Positions 1 through 8,414 of a DNA stretch of 64,000 nucleotides are shown piece after piece (the stretch's first letter is position 1; every line of letters starts with the position of its first letter). Source of the stretch: Amycolatopsis oliviviridis (GTDB lineage Bacteria; Actinomycetota; Actinomycetes; Mycobacteriales; Pseudonocardiaceae); NCBI RefSeq assembly GCF_014654365.1, contig NZ_BNAY01000007.1, forward strand, positions 286,170 to 350,169, given 5' to 3'. The notes below the pieces were generated by a model. The model had not been told where the DNA came from. It was given only the letters and a program-made list of their open reading frames with translations, and searched no databases. The position numbers were made by a program, and so were the translations under genes.

Positions 1-142
1 GATCGGCCATCGAATGCCGTGCCGGAATTGTGCAGAATTCCCTCAGGGCCGACGGAGGGGATCCAGGAGGAGCCGGTCCTGGGAAACCTGTTTCGCGACC
101 AGGTTTCGATTCGGTGTTCCGGGCTTCGAAAGGTATGTGGTG

Positions 143-970
143 ATGACGAAGCAGGTGTCTGGTGGTCTGGGGAATGTGATACCGGCGGGGTTCGAGCGGA
201 GGCGTGGGGAACAGTCGATTCCGGAGGCGCGCTGCGCCGCGAGCAAGGTTTTGGTGGTGCTCGGCATTCTCGATGCGAGCAGGAAGCCGCTCACGCTCAC
301 CGAAGTGAGCAGCCGCAGCGGATTCCCCAAACCCACCGTGCACCGGTTGTTGTCGGTGTTGCGCACCTATGAGCTATCGGCCCGTACCGAGGACAACAGG
401 CACGTCGCCACCCGCAACGCCTCGATGTTCGGAGCGGGATCCGAGGGACTGGGCGCCGGGACCGATTCGGTTCTGGCGTTGCTGCGGGCCGAGTCGACGC
501 CGTACCTGGTCGACCTTCACAACCTGACCGGCGCGACGGCGATGATCAGCGCTCTCGTCGACGGCGGGGTGCAGATGGTGAACCAGATCCATGGGCACCG
601 GGGGGTGCGGGTGAGCGGCCCGCTCGCGGTGGTCGAAACCGCACTCGGCGCCCAGACCGATCGCTACCGTTCCAGCACGTCGATCGTCGTCGCGCGGGAA
701 CTGTTCGAGTTCCGGCGCTTCGGCGTCGCGCAGCGGGTCGATCACGCCGGCAGGCTCGCCAGTGTGGCCGCGCCGATCTACCACAACGGCGTTCCCTTCC
801 CGGTGCCGATCGCCCTGTCGGTCAGCTTCCGGCCGGGCGAGTGCGCGCTCGAACGCGTTCCGGACCTGGTACGGCGCAGCGCCCATTCTTTCGCCTGCGC
901 GGTTCGGCGCGCGCTGGCCATGTCCGCTGTCGCCGGGGCGCGCGGGAGTGAAAGCGAGGCCTCGCGATGA
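143..970 (+). CDS. IclR-family transcriptional regulator
   Basis: A 275-residue protein. Residues about 25-95 form the winged helix-turn-helix typical of IclR (SKVLVVLGILDAS, then FPKPTVHRLLSVL), and the rest resembles the IclR effector domain. The frame is open back to base 14. I prefer the ATG at 143 because a GAAAGG ribosome site lies about ten bases upstream and the extra N-terminal residues look like noise. The stop overlaps the start of the alcohol dehydrogenase gene (ATGA), so the two are translationally coupled, and the regulator probably controls the dehydrogenase pair that follows. The effector part is weakly conserved and I cannot name the ligand. Family call is firm; target and effector are inferred. 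Confidence 0.8.
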   Translation: MTKQVSGGLGNVIPAGFERRRGEQSIPEARCAASKVLVVLGILDASRKPLTLTEVSSRSGFPKPTVHRLLSVLRTYELSARTEDNRHVATRNASMFGAGSEGLGAGTDSVLALLRAESTPYLVDLHNLTGATAMISALVDGGVQMVNQIHGHRGVRVSGPLAVVETALGAQTDRYRSSTSIVVARELFEFRRFGVAQRVDHAGRLASVAAPIYHNGVPFPVPIALSVSFRPGECALERVPDLVRRSAHSFACAVRRALAMSAVAGARGSESEASR

Positions 971-1992
971 AAGCGGCGATCCTGCGTTCCCCCGGCTCAC
1001 TGGCCGTGACAGAGGTGCCGGACCCCGGTATCGAGCATCCGTCCGACGCTGTCGTGCGGGTGGTGGCCGCGGGTATCTGCGGTACCGACCTGCGGGGCTA
1101 TCAGGGCAGGCCCGGCCCGGTCGAAGGGCCGCGATGCGGGCACGAGTTCGTCGGTGTGGTCACCGAGACCGGGGCGGAGGTGCGCACTGTTCGGCCAGGG
1201 CAGCTGGTCGTGGCGCCGTTCATGTTCTCGGACGGGGACTGTGTCCGCTGTGTCCGCGGCAATCAGCCCTCTTGCGCGCGGGGCGGAATGTGGGGCATCG
1301 ACGCGGGTGGAGGCCAGGCCGAAGCAGTCCGCGTTCCCTTCGCCGACGGCACGCTGATCCGGGTGCCGATGGACGAGCGGGACGAACGGATTCCGGCCGT
1401 GCTGGCGCTCGCGGATGTGATGGCCACCGGGCACCATGCCCTGCACGCGAGCGGCCGGGCCGCGCCCGCGACGGTCGCCGTGGTGGGCGACGGGGCGGTC
1501 GGGCTGTGCGCGGTCCTCGCAGCGCGGAGGGCCGGTGCCGAGCGGATCTTCCTGTTCGGGCACCACGAGCCGCGGCTGGCGGTCGGCCGGGGGTTCGGCG
1601 CCACGGACATTGTCAGCGCTCCTGCTACCGCGGGGCACGCCGAGGTTCTCGAGGCCACCGGCGGCGCCGGTGTCGATCTCGTGGTCGAAGCGGTCGGCGC
1701 GCAGAGCGCCATGGACACCGCGGTGGCGGTGTGCGCCGATGGAGGGGCGATAAGCCTGGTCGGTGGGCCATACAGCACCGTCGACGCGCTGGCCTGTCAT
1801 TTGCGGAACGTGAGTTTCACCGGGGGAGTCGCGCCGGCTCGGTCCTATCTGCCGGAACTGCTGGACGACGTCGTGGCCGGGCGCCTCGACCCGAGTCCGG
1901 TCTTCGACCTCGGCGTCCGGCTCGACGGGATCGGCGACGGCTATCGCGCGATGGCCGACCGGCAGGCGATCAAGGTGCTGGTCACGGTGTGA
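967..1992 (+). CDS. Zinc-dependent medium-chain alcohol dehydrogenase
   Basis: A 341-residue medium-chain dehydrogenase/reductase. The catalytic zinc site is visible as GICGTDLRG followed by CGHEFVGVV, and the structural-zinc loop has three clustered cysteines (GDCVRCVRGNQPSC). The NAD(P)-binding Rossmann motif reads VVGDGAVGLCA. Such enzymes oxidise secondary alcohols or polyols (sorbitol, threonine, butanediol types). The start overlaps the stop of the IclR-type gene by four bases, and an SDR gene follows after 32 bases, so the three likely form one catabolic or tailoring operon. Substrate cannot be read from the sequence. Confidence 0.85.
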   Translation: MKAAILRSPGSLAVTEVPDPGIEHPSDAVVRVVAAGICGTDLRGYQGRPGPVEGPRCGHEFVGVVTETGAEVRTVRPGQLVVAPFMFSDGDCVRCVRGNQPSCARGGMWGIDAGGGQAEAVRVPFADGTLIRVPMDERDERIPAVLALADVMATGHHALHASGRAAPATVAVVGDGAVGLCAVLAARRAGAERIFLFGHHEPRLAVGRGFGATDIVSAPATAGHAEVLEATGGAGVDLVVEAVGAQSAMDTAVAVCADGGAISLVGGPYSTVDALACHLRNVSFTGGVAPARSYLPELLDDVVAGRLDPSPVFDLGVRLDGIGDGYRAMADRQAIKVLVTV

Positions 1993-2024
1993 GACAGCGG
2001 TGGCTGTCAGGAAGGAGTGAGTCG

Positions 2025-2915
2025 ATGATCGGGTATGGAACGCATCGAAGTCCGTGCTCTGCTCCGGAGCCGAGGGAGGCGCTTGACGAGGGTGCACCGC
2101 GGCCACGGGTACTCATCACCGGCGGTGGTCGCGGCCTCGGCAAGGTCTGCGCCGAGCGACTGGCGGCCGACGGCGCATCGGTGTTCGTCACCGGCAGGGA
2201 TGAACAGATGCTGATCGAGACGGTCAAGGGCATCCGGCATGACGGAGGGGTCGCGGAATTTCTCGGGGTCGACCTGACCGCCGCCCACTCCGCAGCCGAT
2301 CTCGTGACCTCGGTTACCGAAGCCTTCGGTGGGATCGATGTGCTCGTCAACAACGCCGGCAATGCGGGCCCGCACGGACCGCTGTGGAGTGTCGACGAGC
2401 GCGAATGGTGGCGGACCCTGGAAGTCAACCTCCGCGGTGCCTGCACCCTCACCAGTGCCGTCCTTCCGGGAATGATCGCTCAGGGCGGTGGGCGGGTCAT
2501 CACGATGGTGAGCCGCGCCGGAGTGACCCGCTGGCCCTTCGCCAGCGCCTACGCCGTCTCCAAAGCCGCCCTCGTCTCCATGACCGCCAACCTCGAAGGC
2601 GAGTTACGTGGAACCGGCGTCAAAGTGTTCGCCTTCGACCCGGGCAAACTCGAGATCGGTATGACCGGAACCCATTTCGAGCGTGGGCACACCGGTAATC
2701 CTTGGGAAGACCACATCCACGACTGGCTGAGGGAAACGCGTGACCGCGGAGGATTCACACCCGTCGACACCGCCGTCCGGGCTTTCACGAACATGGTGAG
2801 CGGTTCGTCCGACCACTTCGCCGGCCGGTATGTGACCACTGAGGATCTGGTTCCGGGCGAGGTCTCCACAGGTGCGTTCGGCGCTCCCGGCTCACCACAC
2901 GGGGATCATGAGTGA
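2025..2915 (+). CDS. Short-chain dehydrogenase/reductase (SDR)
   Basis: A 296-residue classical SDR. The cofactor motif is TGGGRGLGK near residue 30, the NNAG motif occurs as VLVNNAGNAG, and the catalytic Tyr and Lys are in SAYAVSKAAL preceded by Ser in VSRAG. The ATG at 2025 is preceded by GAAGGAG seven bases away, which decides the start although the frame is open far upstream. It follows the zinc alcohol dehydrogenase by 32 bases on the same strand. Its 3' end overlaps the 3' end of the convergent LuxR-type gene by 24 bases. Probably a NAD(P)-dependent oxidoreductase acting in the same pathway as its neighbour; substrate unknown. Confidence 0.85.
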   Translation: MIGYGTHRSPCSAPEPREALDEGAPRPRVLITGGGRGLGKVCAERLAADGASVFVTGRDEQMLIETVKGIRHDGGVAEFLGVDLTAAHSAADLVTSVTEAFGGIDVLVNNAGNAGPHGPLWSVDEREWWRTLEVNLRGACTLTSAVLPGMIAQGGGRVITMVSRAGVTRWPFASAYAVSKAALVSMTANLEGELRGTGVKVFAFDPGKLEIGMTGTHFERGHTGNPWEDHIHDWLRETRDRGGFTPVDTAVRAFTNMVSGSSDHFAGRYVTTEDLVPGEVSTGAFGAPGSPHGDHE

Positions 2916-4310
2916 CTGGAGCTCGTTCCGGCCGGAGATCCTCAGTTTACGGTAGGCGTTGGAGAGATGGAACTCGACGGTGCTGGTGCCGAGCCGGAGG
3001 TATGCCGCGATGGACTTGTTGCTCAGTCCGGACAACGCGAGGTTCAGGACCTTGAGTTCCTGGCCGGTGGGCTTTTCGTCGAGCTCGCTCTCCGCCCAAC
3101 GCCGGATCGCTTTGTCGATCCTCTTCGTCCAGACATCACTCTTCATCCGTGACGCTGCGTTCCGTGCCGCCCAGAGTGCCGTCTTGCCTTCTTCCCGGCG
3201 GCCACTCAGGCACCATTTCGTCCCCAGTTCGTACTGGGCCCGCATGAGAGCGCCGAGGCTTCCGTTGTGCGACAGATGTTCGACCGCTTCCTCGAGGAGT
3301 TTGTCGGCGCGCTCGTCTTCGGAGACCAGCGCGACGGCCCGGAGCGCGGCTCCGATCGTCTGGGGAGTGCCCCAGCGTCGTGCGTGGAAGAGTTCTTCGT
3401 TCGCGAGTGAGAGCGCGAGACTGCGTCGATCGGTTGTCGCGGCACAAAGCGCGCCCTGTGATCGCCAAGGGATCACCGCCGGATTGGTGACGCCCCAGGG
3501 CGCGAGCTGTCGGCCGCAAAGTGTGAAGTCGTCGTAAGCCAGTTGAAGACGTCCCGTCGCCGCGCGCAGGGCACCGCGGGCCGCGAGCACCTCGGCACGG
3601 TCGTTGACGCCGTCGAGAGTCTGGCCGAATCCGCGGGAGAGCAGAAGGTCTTCGGCGCGGTCGAGGTCGCCGAGATCCACCAGGGCAGTGATCGCCCAGG
3701 CGACGGCGACTTCGGTGAACTGGTCGAAAAGTCCGCGTTTCAGGGCGCTGTCGAGCAGTTGCCACGCGGTGAGCGGATCTCCGCCGAGCGCTGCGACCCG
3801 TGCGCGGAGAACGGTGAGCGCCGAGATGTGCGGGGGCAGACCGGACCAGCCTGAGCGCGCCACGGCCTTGTCGAGATGCCGTTGTGCCTCGTCGAGTTCG
3901 CCGGCGTAGGCCAGTGCGAGCACGCAGTACCAGAAGGCTCCCAGATCGCGCCAGCCGTAGTTCTCCATCGCCCGGCGCGCCAGCTCGATGGCGGTCTGCG
4001 GTTCCCGGCCTCGATTGACCAGCAGCATCGCGTATGTCGCGGATAGCCGTTCGGGCGGCACCGGGCCCCAGTTGCCGCGCATCCGTTTGCGTTCAGGCCG
4101 GGGGCTGCCCGCGACGTAGATCAGTCCACCCAGATCCGGCCCGGAGATCTCGGGGGAGCCGACCGTGAGAACGTCGCGCAGGGCGACCAGTACGGTCTCG
4201 TCGGCCTCACTCCAGCGTCCGAGGCGAGCGAGCCGTTCACGCTCCGCCCGCGCGGCTTTCAGATTGGCGAGGACCTTCTTGACTTCTTCGGATTCCTCGG
4301 GCTCCGTCAT
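2892..4310 (-). CDS. LuxR-type regulator with TPR-like sensor region
   Basis: A 472-residue protein when started at MTEPEE. That ATG sits behind AAAGGGGG at good spacing; the frame runs 16 codons further upstream to 4358. Most of the protein is alpha-helical with repeated Leu/Ala-rich helix pairs like tetratricopeptide repeats. The last 60 residues are a LuxR/GerE helix-turn-helix (LNLALSGLSNKSIAAYLRLG, then TVEFHLSNAYRKL). This architecture is that of the C-terminal half of LAL/MalT regulators, without the ATPase domain. It converges on the SDR gene with a 24-base overlap. It could regulate the nearby glucanase or the biosynthetic cluster; the target is not shown by the sequence. Confidence 0.75.
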   Translation of the reverse strand: MTEPEESEEVKKVLANLKAARAERERLARLGRWSEADETVLVALRDVLTVGSPEISGPDLGGLIYVAGSPRPERKRMRGNWGPVPPERLSATYAMLLVNRGREPQTAIELARRAMENYGWRDLGAFWYCVLALAYAGELDEAQRHLDKAVARSGWSGLPPHISALTVLRARVAALGGDPLTAWQLLDSALKRGLFDQFTEVAVAWAITALVDLGDLDRAEDLLLSRGFGQTLDGVNDRAEVLAARGALRAATGRLQLAYDDFTLCGRQLAPWGVTNPAVIPWRSQGALCAATTDRRSLALSLANEELFHARRWGTPQTIGAALRAVALVSEDERADKLLEEAVEHLSHNGSLGALMRAQYELGTKWCLSGRREEGKTALWAARNAASRMKSDVWTKRIDKAIRRWAESELDEKPTGQELKVLNLALSGLSNKSIAAYLRLGTSTVEFHLSNAYRKLRISGRNELQSLMIPVW

Positions 4311-4459
4311 GTCACCCCCTTTCGATACCTGTTCGATGAAGCCAAAGTGGACGTTCACCGTAGCCGTATCGTGCGGCAGCTCGAAACCTTCTATCGGGGA
4401 GAAGGAGCAATATCACCCCTCGTGGTGAATCTCGAGCGAGAAACAGGAAATGACGCCGC

Positions 4460-4494
4460 GGGGGCTTGAGAGTCCCGACGGCTCCCAAGCCCCC
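4460..4494 (-). terminator. Hairpin downstream of the GH64 gene
   Basis: Perfect 9-base arms GGGGGCTTG (4460-4468) and CAAGCCCCC (4486-4494), extendable inward with mismatches. It lies 22 bases past the stop of the minus-strand glucanase gene and is followed on that strand by a T-rich stretch. It is a plausible intrinsic terminator. Confidence 0.55.
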
Positions 4495-4516
4495 ACAGTC
4501 CGTGAGTGAACCGTGA

Positions 4517-5719
4517 TCAGAAGGCGGTCAAGGTGATCCGGGCACTGCGCGGGTTGCCATCGTGGACGAGTGACTCGAAGTGCCCGACGTCGTCGAAGGC
4601 GAAGCCATAGGCCTTGCCGTCGACCATCTGGTCGTGCACGGCCTTCGAGTAGTGGTCGGTCACTCGCTGCTGGTAGAACCGGCGGCCGTCGTAGGTCGGC
4701 TGAGTGTGCAGGTATCCCAGCGTCGACCGGTGCAGCGCCGCGCACAGCGTCCGGGCGATCGGCCCGACGACCTGGTCGTTCGGTGCTCCCAGTCGCCCGT
4801 CGCAGTTGAAGACGTCGCGTGTGGACGGTTTACCGAACGACGCCACCGTCTTGCCCGAGGCGTCGGTGAAGCGAAGGACGCCGTCACCACCGGTGCGTCC
4901 GGTGAACTTCTTGCCGGGATCGGCCTCGAACGGGACCACGGTCAGCGGACGCGACTTGTAGGTGTTCCACGCGTTCGTGAGGTAGCCATCGAGGTAGTTC
5001 GGCTTGAGCAGCCCGGTCTCGAGACCCTTGCCAGGAGCCAGCACGCGCAGCTTGGTGCCGTCACGGCGTTTCTGGACGAGCTTCGAGAAGCCCGGCTGCT
5101 TCTGCAAGGCGTTGAAGATGTTCTCGCGGCCGTTCGGCTTGAGGCGACCGGCCTCCTTGTTCTCGCCGGCGCCGTTGGTCAGCCCGACGGTGTGCGGGAC
5201 GCTGAACATGTCGACCTGCGAGCTGTTGATGAACAGTCCCGCGTTGTCGTAGGTGAACTCGCTCCAGTCGAACAGGATGTCGCGGTTCGGGTCGCTCCCG
5301 GCCCACGGCGCCGGCTGCACCAGGCCGCCCGGAGCGAGGGAGAACTTCAGCTTCTGGCCGAACGACAGGTAGACGCGGCCCGAGAGCATCTTCGGGATCT
5401 TCACCGTGGTCGAGCTCCCGTTGCCGGGCCCTTTGATCGCGACGTCCGGCGCCAGGCCGGGCGGGTTGGCCCCGGGCGGCCACGCGCTGAAGACACCGCT
5501 GGAGTTGACGTATCCCAGCTTTCCGGTGTTCAGATCGGTGCCGAGGACGTAGAGGTACAACGCGTCGGAACGGTGTGAAGTGTTGCTGATGGTCAGCGGC
5601 AGCAGGTTCGGTCCCGCGGCGGTCGCGCTCGACGCGGAAACCGCGACGACGCCGGTGGCCAGCGACAGAACGGCCGTCACCGCGGTCAGAACGCGCCGGA
5701 TCTTCTGGCGGATGTGCAA
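4517..5719 (-). CDS. Secreted GH64 beta-1,3-glucanase
   Basis: A 400-residue secreted protein. Residues 1-35 are a Sec signal peptide: basic start RQKIRR, a hydrophobic run, then an ASSATAAG cleavage region. The mature part matches glycoside hydrolase family 64 (laminaripentaose-producing beta-1,3-glucanase). The active-site block reads DWSEFTYDNAG then SSQVDMFSVP. Its Glu154 and Asp170 are 16 residues apart, as in the characterised Streptomyces enzyme. The catalytic domain fills the chain, with no carbohydrate-binding module. Expected role is hydrolysis of fungal-wall or algal beta-1,3-glucan outside the cell. It is a single-gene unit with its own terminator-like hairpin downstream. Confidence 0.85.
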   Translation of the reverse strand: MHIRQKIRRVLTAVTAVLSLATGVVAVSASSATAAGPNLLPLTISNTSHRSDALYLYVLGTDLNTGKLGYVNSSGVFSAWPPGANPPGLAPDVAIKGPGNGSSTTVKIPKMLSGRVYLSFGQKLKFSLAPGGLVQPAPWAGSDPNRDILFDWSEFTYDNAGLFINSSQVDMFSVPHTVGLTNGAGENKEAGRLKPNGRENIFNALQKQPGFSKLVQKRRDGTKLRVLAPGKGLETGLLKPNYLDGYLTNAWNTYKSRPLTVVPFEADPGKKFTGRTGGDGVLRFTDASGKTVASFGKPSTRDVFNCDGRLGAPNDQVVGPIARTLCAALHRSTLGYLHTQPTYDGRRFYQQRVTDHYSKAVHDQMVDGKAYGFAFDDVGHFESLVHDGNPRSARITLTAF

Positions 5720-5994
5720 GCTTTCTCCTCGATCGATCCCGCCGTGGTGCTCGCGATGGTGCGCGGCGGGTGCGTGCGAATGACACTGGAGATCTCGCCC
5801 CGCCTCGACACTGTGGCGGAGGGATGGCAGCGGAAGCTACGGAACGCTTGACCCGTTTGTCCAACTACGTCGTCCGTCACCCGGCAAGTGGGGAATTCCG
5901 GTGCGACTTTGTGCCTGAAGGTCACTGGTTTCGGATCAGGCCGGTCGGTCGTGCGTACGGTCCGGTTGATCTGTGGTCCAAGAGAGGAGCTGAG
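5720..5994. promoter_or_regulatory. Divergent intergenic region, glucanase / lipoprotein
   Basis: 275 bases between the divergent glucanase (-) and binding-protein (+) starts. It must hold both promoters. A TTGACC at 5848-5853 could be a -35 element for the plus strand, but no convincing -10 is seen at normal spacing. The frame of the lipoprotein gene is open from 5770, yet the residues encoded there do not resemble the family. Confidence 0.35.
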
Positions 5995-7008
5995 TTGTCT
6001 CTACACGCCGCTAGTGGTGCCAGGGCGCGTGGCGGGACACGAGCACTCAGAATCACGCTGTGCGCGCTCTTGCTGACGACGCTCGGGGGCTGTGGTCTTC
6101 TCGGTGCCACCGAAGCGTCTTCCTTCTCGGACGGCACTCTGGAGAAGCCGCGGATCAAGGTGGCCTTGTTGCCGGCCTCCGATCTCGTGCCGCTGCGCCT
6201 GGCGCAGGAGACCGGTCTCTTCCGCGCCGAGGGGCTCGAAGTCGAGGCGGTCGAGGCCGCCAGCGGGCAGGCATCGATGACCCAGATGATCGGTGGAGAC
6301 GTCGACATCGCCTTCTCCTCGTACATGCCGTTCTTCATCGCCCAGAGCAAACACGTCGCGGACATCCGCGTGGTCGCCGACAGTTCCTCGGCCAGCCCGA
6401 AGAGCAACGCCGTGGTGACCGTGCCGGCTTCTCCGGTCAAGACGATCCAGGACCTCGCCGGGAAGCGGATCGCGATCACCGACATGAACACCGCGTCGCA
6501 TCTGCTCACCATGTCGGTGATGGCGGATCACGGAGTGGACACCAGTGGCGTCCAGTGGGTGACGCTTCCCTTCCCGAACATCGCCAAAGCGCTCGCCAAC
6601 GGCCAGGTCGACGCCGCGTTCCTGACCGAACCGTTCCTGACCCAGGCCGCCCTGGTCGCGGGCGCGGTCCCGGTCGTCGACATTTCGACAGGTGCCACTC
6701 AGGACTTCCCGCTGACCGGCTTCGCCGCCCTCGGCAGGTTCGTCACCGAGAACCCGAAGACACTGGCGGCTTTCCAGCGCGCACTGAGCAAGGCCGTGCG
6801 CGACTCGGCCGACCGGTCCAAAGTGGAACCATTACTGGTACGGCACGCCAAGATCGACCCGGAGACCGCAGCGCTCACGAACCTGCCGACCTATGGCGCC
6901 AGGGTGGACGCCCGGCGGCTGCAGCGTGTGCCGGATCTACTGCTGCGGACGGGCGTCCTGAAGACCGCACTCGAAGCGGGACCGATGCTGGCACCTCAGG
7001 CCGGCTGA
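5995..7008 (+). CDS. NMT1/SsuA-like substrate-binding lipoprotein
   Basis: A 337-residue ABC-transporter periplasmic-type binding protein of the NMT1/THI5 (SsuA/TauA) family. I start it at the TTG at 5995, directly behind GAGAGGAG; this gives a short basic start and a lipoprotein signal whose lipobox is LGGC, so the mature protein is anchored on the membrane by a lipidated Cys. The domain begins at KVALLPASDLVPLRLAQETG and continues with the family's FSSYMPFFIAQ and KTIQDLAGKRIAITD. Relatives bind sulfonates, nitrate, riboflavin or pyrimidine precursors. No permease or ATPase gene is adjacent, so the transporter partner must be elsewhere or it acts as an orphan sensor. The last 50 residues run convergent to the reductase gene with a 23-base gap. 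Confidence 0.8.
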   Translation: MSLHAASGARARGGTRALRITLCALLLTTLGGCGLLGATEASSFSDGTLEKPRIKVALLPASDLVPLRLAQETGLFRAEGLEVEAVEAASGQASMTQMIGGDVDIAFSSYMPFFIAQSKHVADIRVVADSSSASPKSNAVVTVPASPVKTIQDLAGKRIAITDMNTASHLLTMSVMADHGVDTSGVQWVTLPFPNIAKALANGQVDAAFLTEPFLTQAALVAGAVPVVDISTGATQDFPLTGFAALGRFVTENPKTLAAFQRALSKAVRDSADRSKVEPLLVRHAKIDPETAALTNLPTYGARVDARRLQRVPDLLLRTGVLKTALEAGPMLAPQAG

Positions 7009-7031
7009 GCGGTTCTTCGGGCGAGGTTCTG

Positions 7032-8414
7032 CTACTGGCGGCGCGCGACGGTTTTCGAGCTCATGAGGAACTCGCTGAGGAAACCGTCGTGGGGAAGACC
7101 TGGGCGGAACCAGTCGGTCCGCCAGCCTCCGATGTGGACGTTCCCGATCGCCGGGTTCTCGACGAGCGCGTCGATCAGGTCCTCCCGTTCGGTCAGCGCG
7201 GTCACGACCAGAGAGCCGTGCAGCGAGGCGAGTCCGCCGGAAGGATCCCAAGGAGCGAACCACGCACACGGGAAGGGCATTTCGATCCCGGTCTGCCGCG
7301 ATCCCGGCCCGGCGACGACGTGCAGCGCCGGGCGCAGGACAGCGCCGCCGTCTTCCAGCGGCGTGGCCGCCCCTTCGAAACCGGGGACCGCGCTCGCGCC
7401 CTTGGCCTTGGTTCTGAGGTAGGCCTCAAGGCGGCGAGCACCTTCCTCGGTGGCGACGGGCAAGGAAGCCTCTTCGTGTTCCGGCGGCAGAGCACGCAGA
7501 ACGCCGAGTCGCTCGGCGACAGCCTCCGCGAGTTCGGTGGGCCGCCGCTCGGCATAGACGGCCGTGGTGTTGCGACAGGTCAGTCCGGCGTCGTCTGCGA
7601 TCGAAGCGACGATCGCGTCGAGGTGGTCCTCCCACTGCACGTCGTCGGTGATGACGATCTTGGCCCGGCCCGGACCCTGCACGAGGACCTTCGGATTTGC
7701 CGCGTACTTCCGCGTGACCTCGTCGCCGCCGTACACGAGCGCGAAGTCGGCGAGGTCGATCAGGCGGTCCACTTGGGAATGCTCGGTGGGCAGGAGGACC
7801 AGCTGATCTCGCCCGATTCCGGCTTCGTGCAACGCGGCGACCAGACGATGAGGTGTGAACGGTTCCTGAGTGGATGGCCGCAGGACGACGCGGTACCCGA
7901 CGGCGAGCGCCTCCAGCCAGAGACCGTGCACCGCCGGATGATTACCGGCCGCGATGACCGCCAACACGTCTCCCCGGCGGCCCCAGACCGCCCGGCCGTG
8001 GCCGATGCCGGGGTCGCGCCAGTCACAGGCAGCGCTTCCCGGCCGTCCCGCCAACGAAGACGTCTCGATGGTGGCGAGGACACGGGTGAGCGCCTGGGCG
8101 GCATCCGTCACGACCCGCAGCGGAATCCCGGAACCCCGGCTCACCAGGTTCCGGTAGCCGACGGGGTCAAGGCCGTTGACGACTCCTTCGGAGAAGATCG
8201 CCGCCGCTCGTTTGATCGCGGCCAGCCGCTCGGCGGCGGGCATGCCGTCGGCGGTGCGTACGGCCGCCACGGTCCGGCTCACATAGCCTGACGGCACCAC
8301 GCTGAGTTCCGCGATCGGCCGCCCGGTCACGTCGTTCAACACGAGCGGCCGCAAGGTCCGGTAGGGCCCGGACACCCCGATCGCCGACAGGGAAAAGAGG
8401 TCGGCTGTGGTCAT
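7032..8414 (-). CDS. LuxC/ALDH-like acyl reductase
   Basis: A 460-residue aldehyde-dehydrogenase-superfamily protein. The cofactor part is seen at GDVLAVIAAGNHPAVHGLW and the catalytic Cys280 lies in AGLTCRNTTA. The start ATG overlaps the stop of the upstream adenylating-enzyme gene (ATGA), so the two are co-translated. The pairing with a LuxE/PaaK-like enzyme suggests reduction of an activated acyl group (acyl-enzyme, acyl-AMP or acyl-CoA) to an aldehyde with NADPH, as LuxC does for LuxE. It is the last gene of the minus-strand cluster. An ordinary aldehyde oxidation role is the alternative, but the neighbour argues for the reductive direction. Confidence 0.7.
   Translation of the reverse strand: MTTADLFSLSAIGVSGPYRTLRPLVLNDVTGRPIAELSVVPSGYVSRTVAAVRTADGMPAAERLAAIKRAAAIFSEGVVNGLDPVGYRNLVSRGSGIPLRVVTDAAQALTRVLATIETSSLAGRPGSAACDWRDPGIGHGRAVWGRRGDVLAVIAAGNHPAVHGLWLEALAVGYRVVLRPSTQEPFTPHRLVAALHEAGIGRDQLVLLPTEHSQVDRLIDLADFALVYGGDEVTRKYAANPKVLVQGPGRAKIVITDDVQWEDHLDAIVASIADDAGLTCRNTTAVYAERRPTELAEAVAERLGVLRALPPEHEEASLPVATEEGARRLEAYLRTKAKGASAVPGFEGAATPLEDGGAVLRPALHVVAGPGSRQTGIEMPFPCAWFAPWDPSGGLASLHGSLVVTALTEREDLIDALVENPAIGNVHIGGWRTDWFRPGLPHDGFLSEFLMSSKTVARRQ

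Noticed and set aside
1..142. Coding sequence before the IclR-type gene
   Set aside because: The in-frame extension to base 14 has no IclR-like sequence and no ribosome site; nothing else is supported in these bases.
762..2024. Upstream extension of the SDR gene frame (frame open from 762)
   Set aside because: It overlaps the zinc alcohol dehydrogenase in another frame, and its translation is Arg/Gly-rich; the ATG at 2025 has a good ribosome site.
6060..8291. A 743-codon plus-strand frame across the lipoprotein and reductase genes
   Set aside because: It runs in the wrong frame through the binding protein and antisense through the reductase, with no domain signal.
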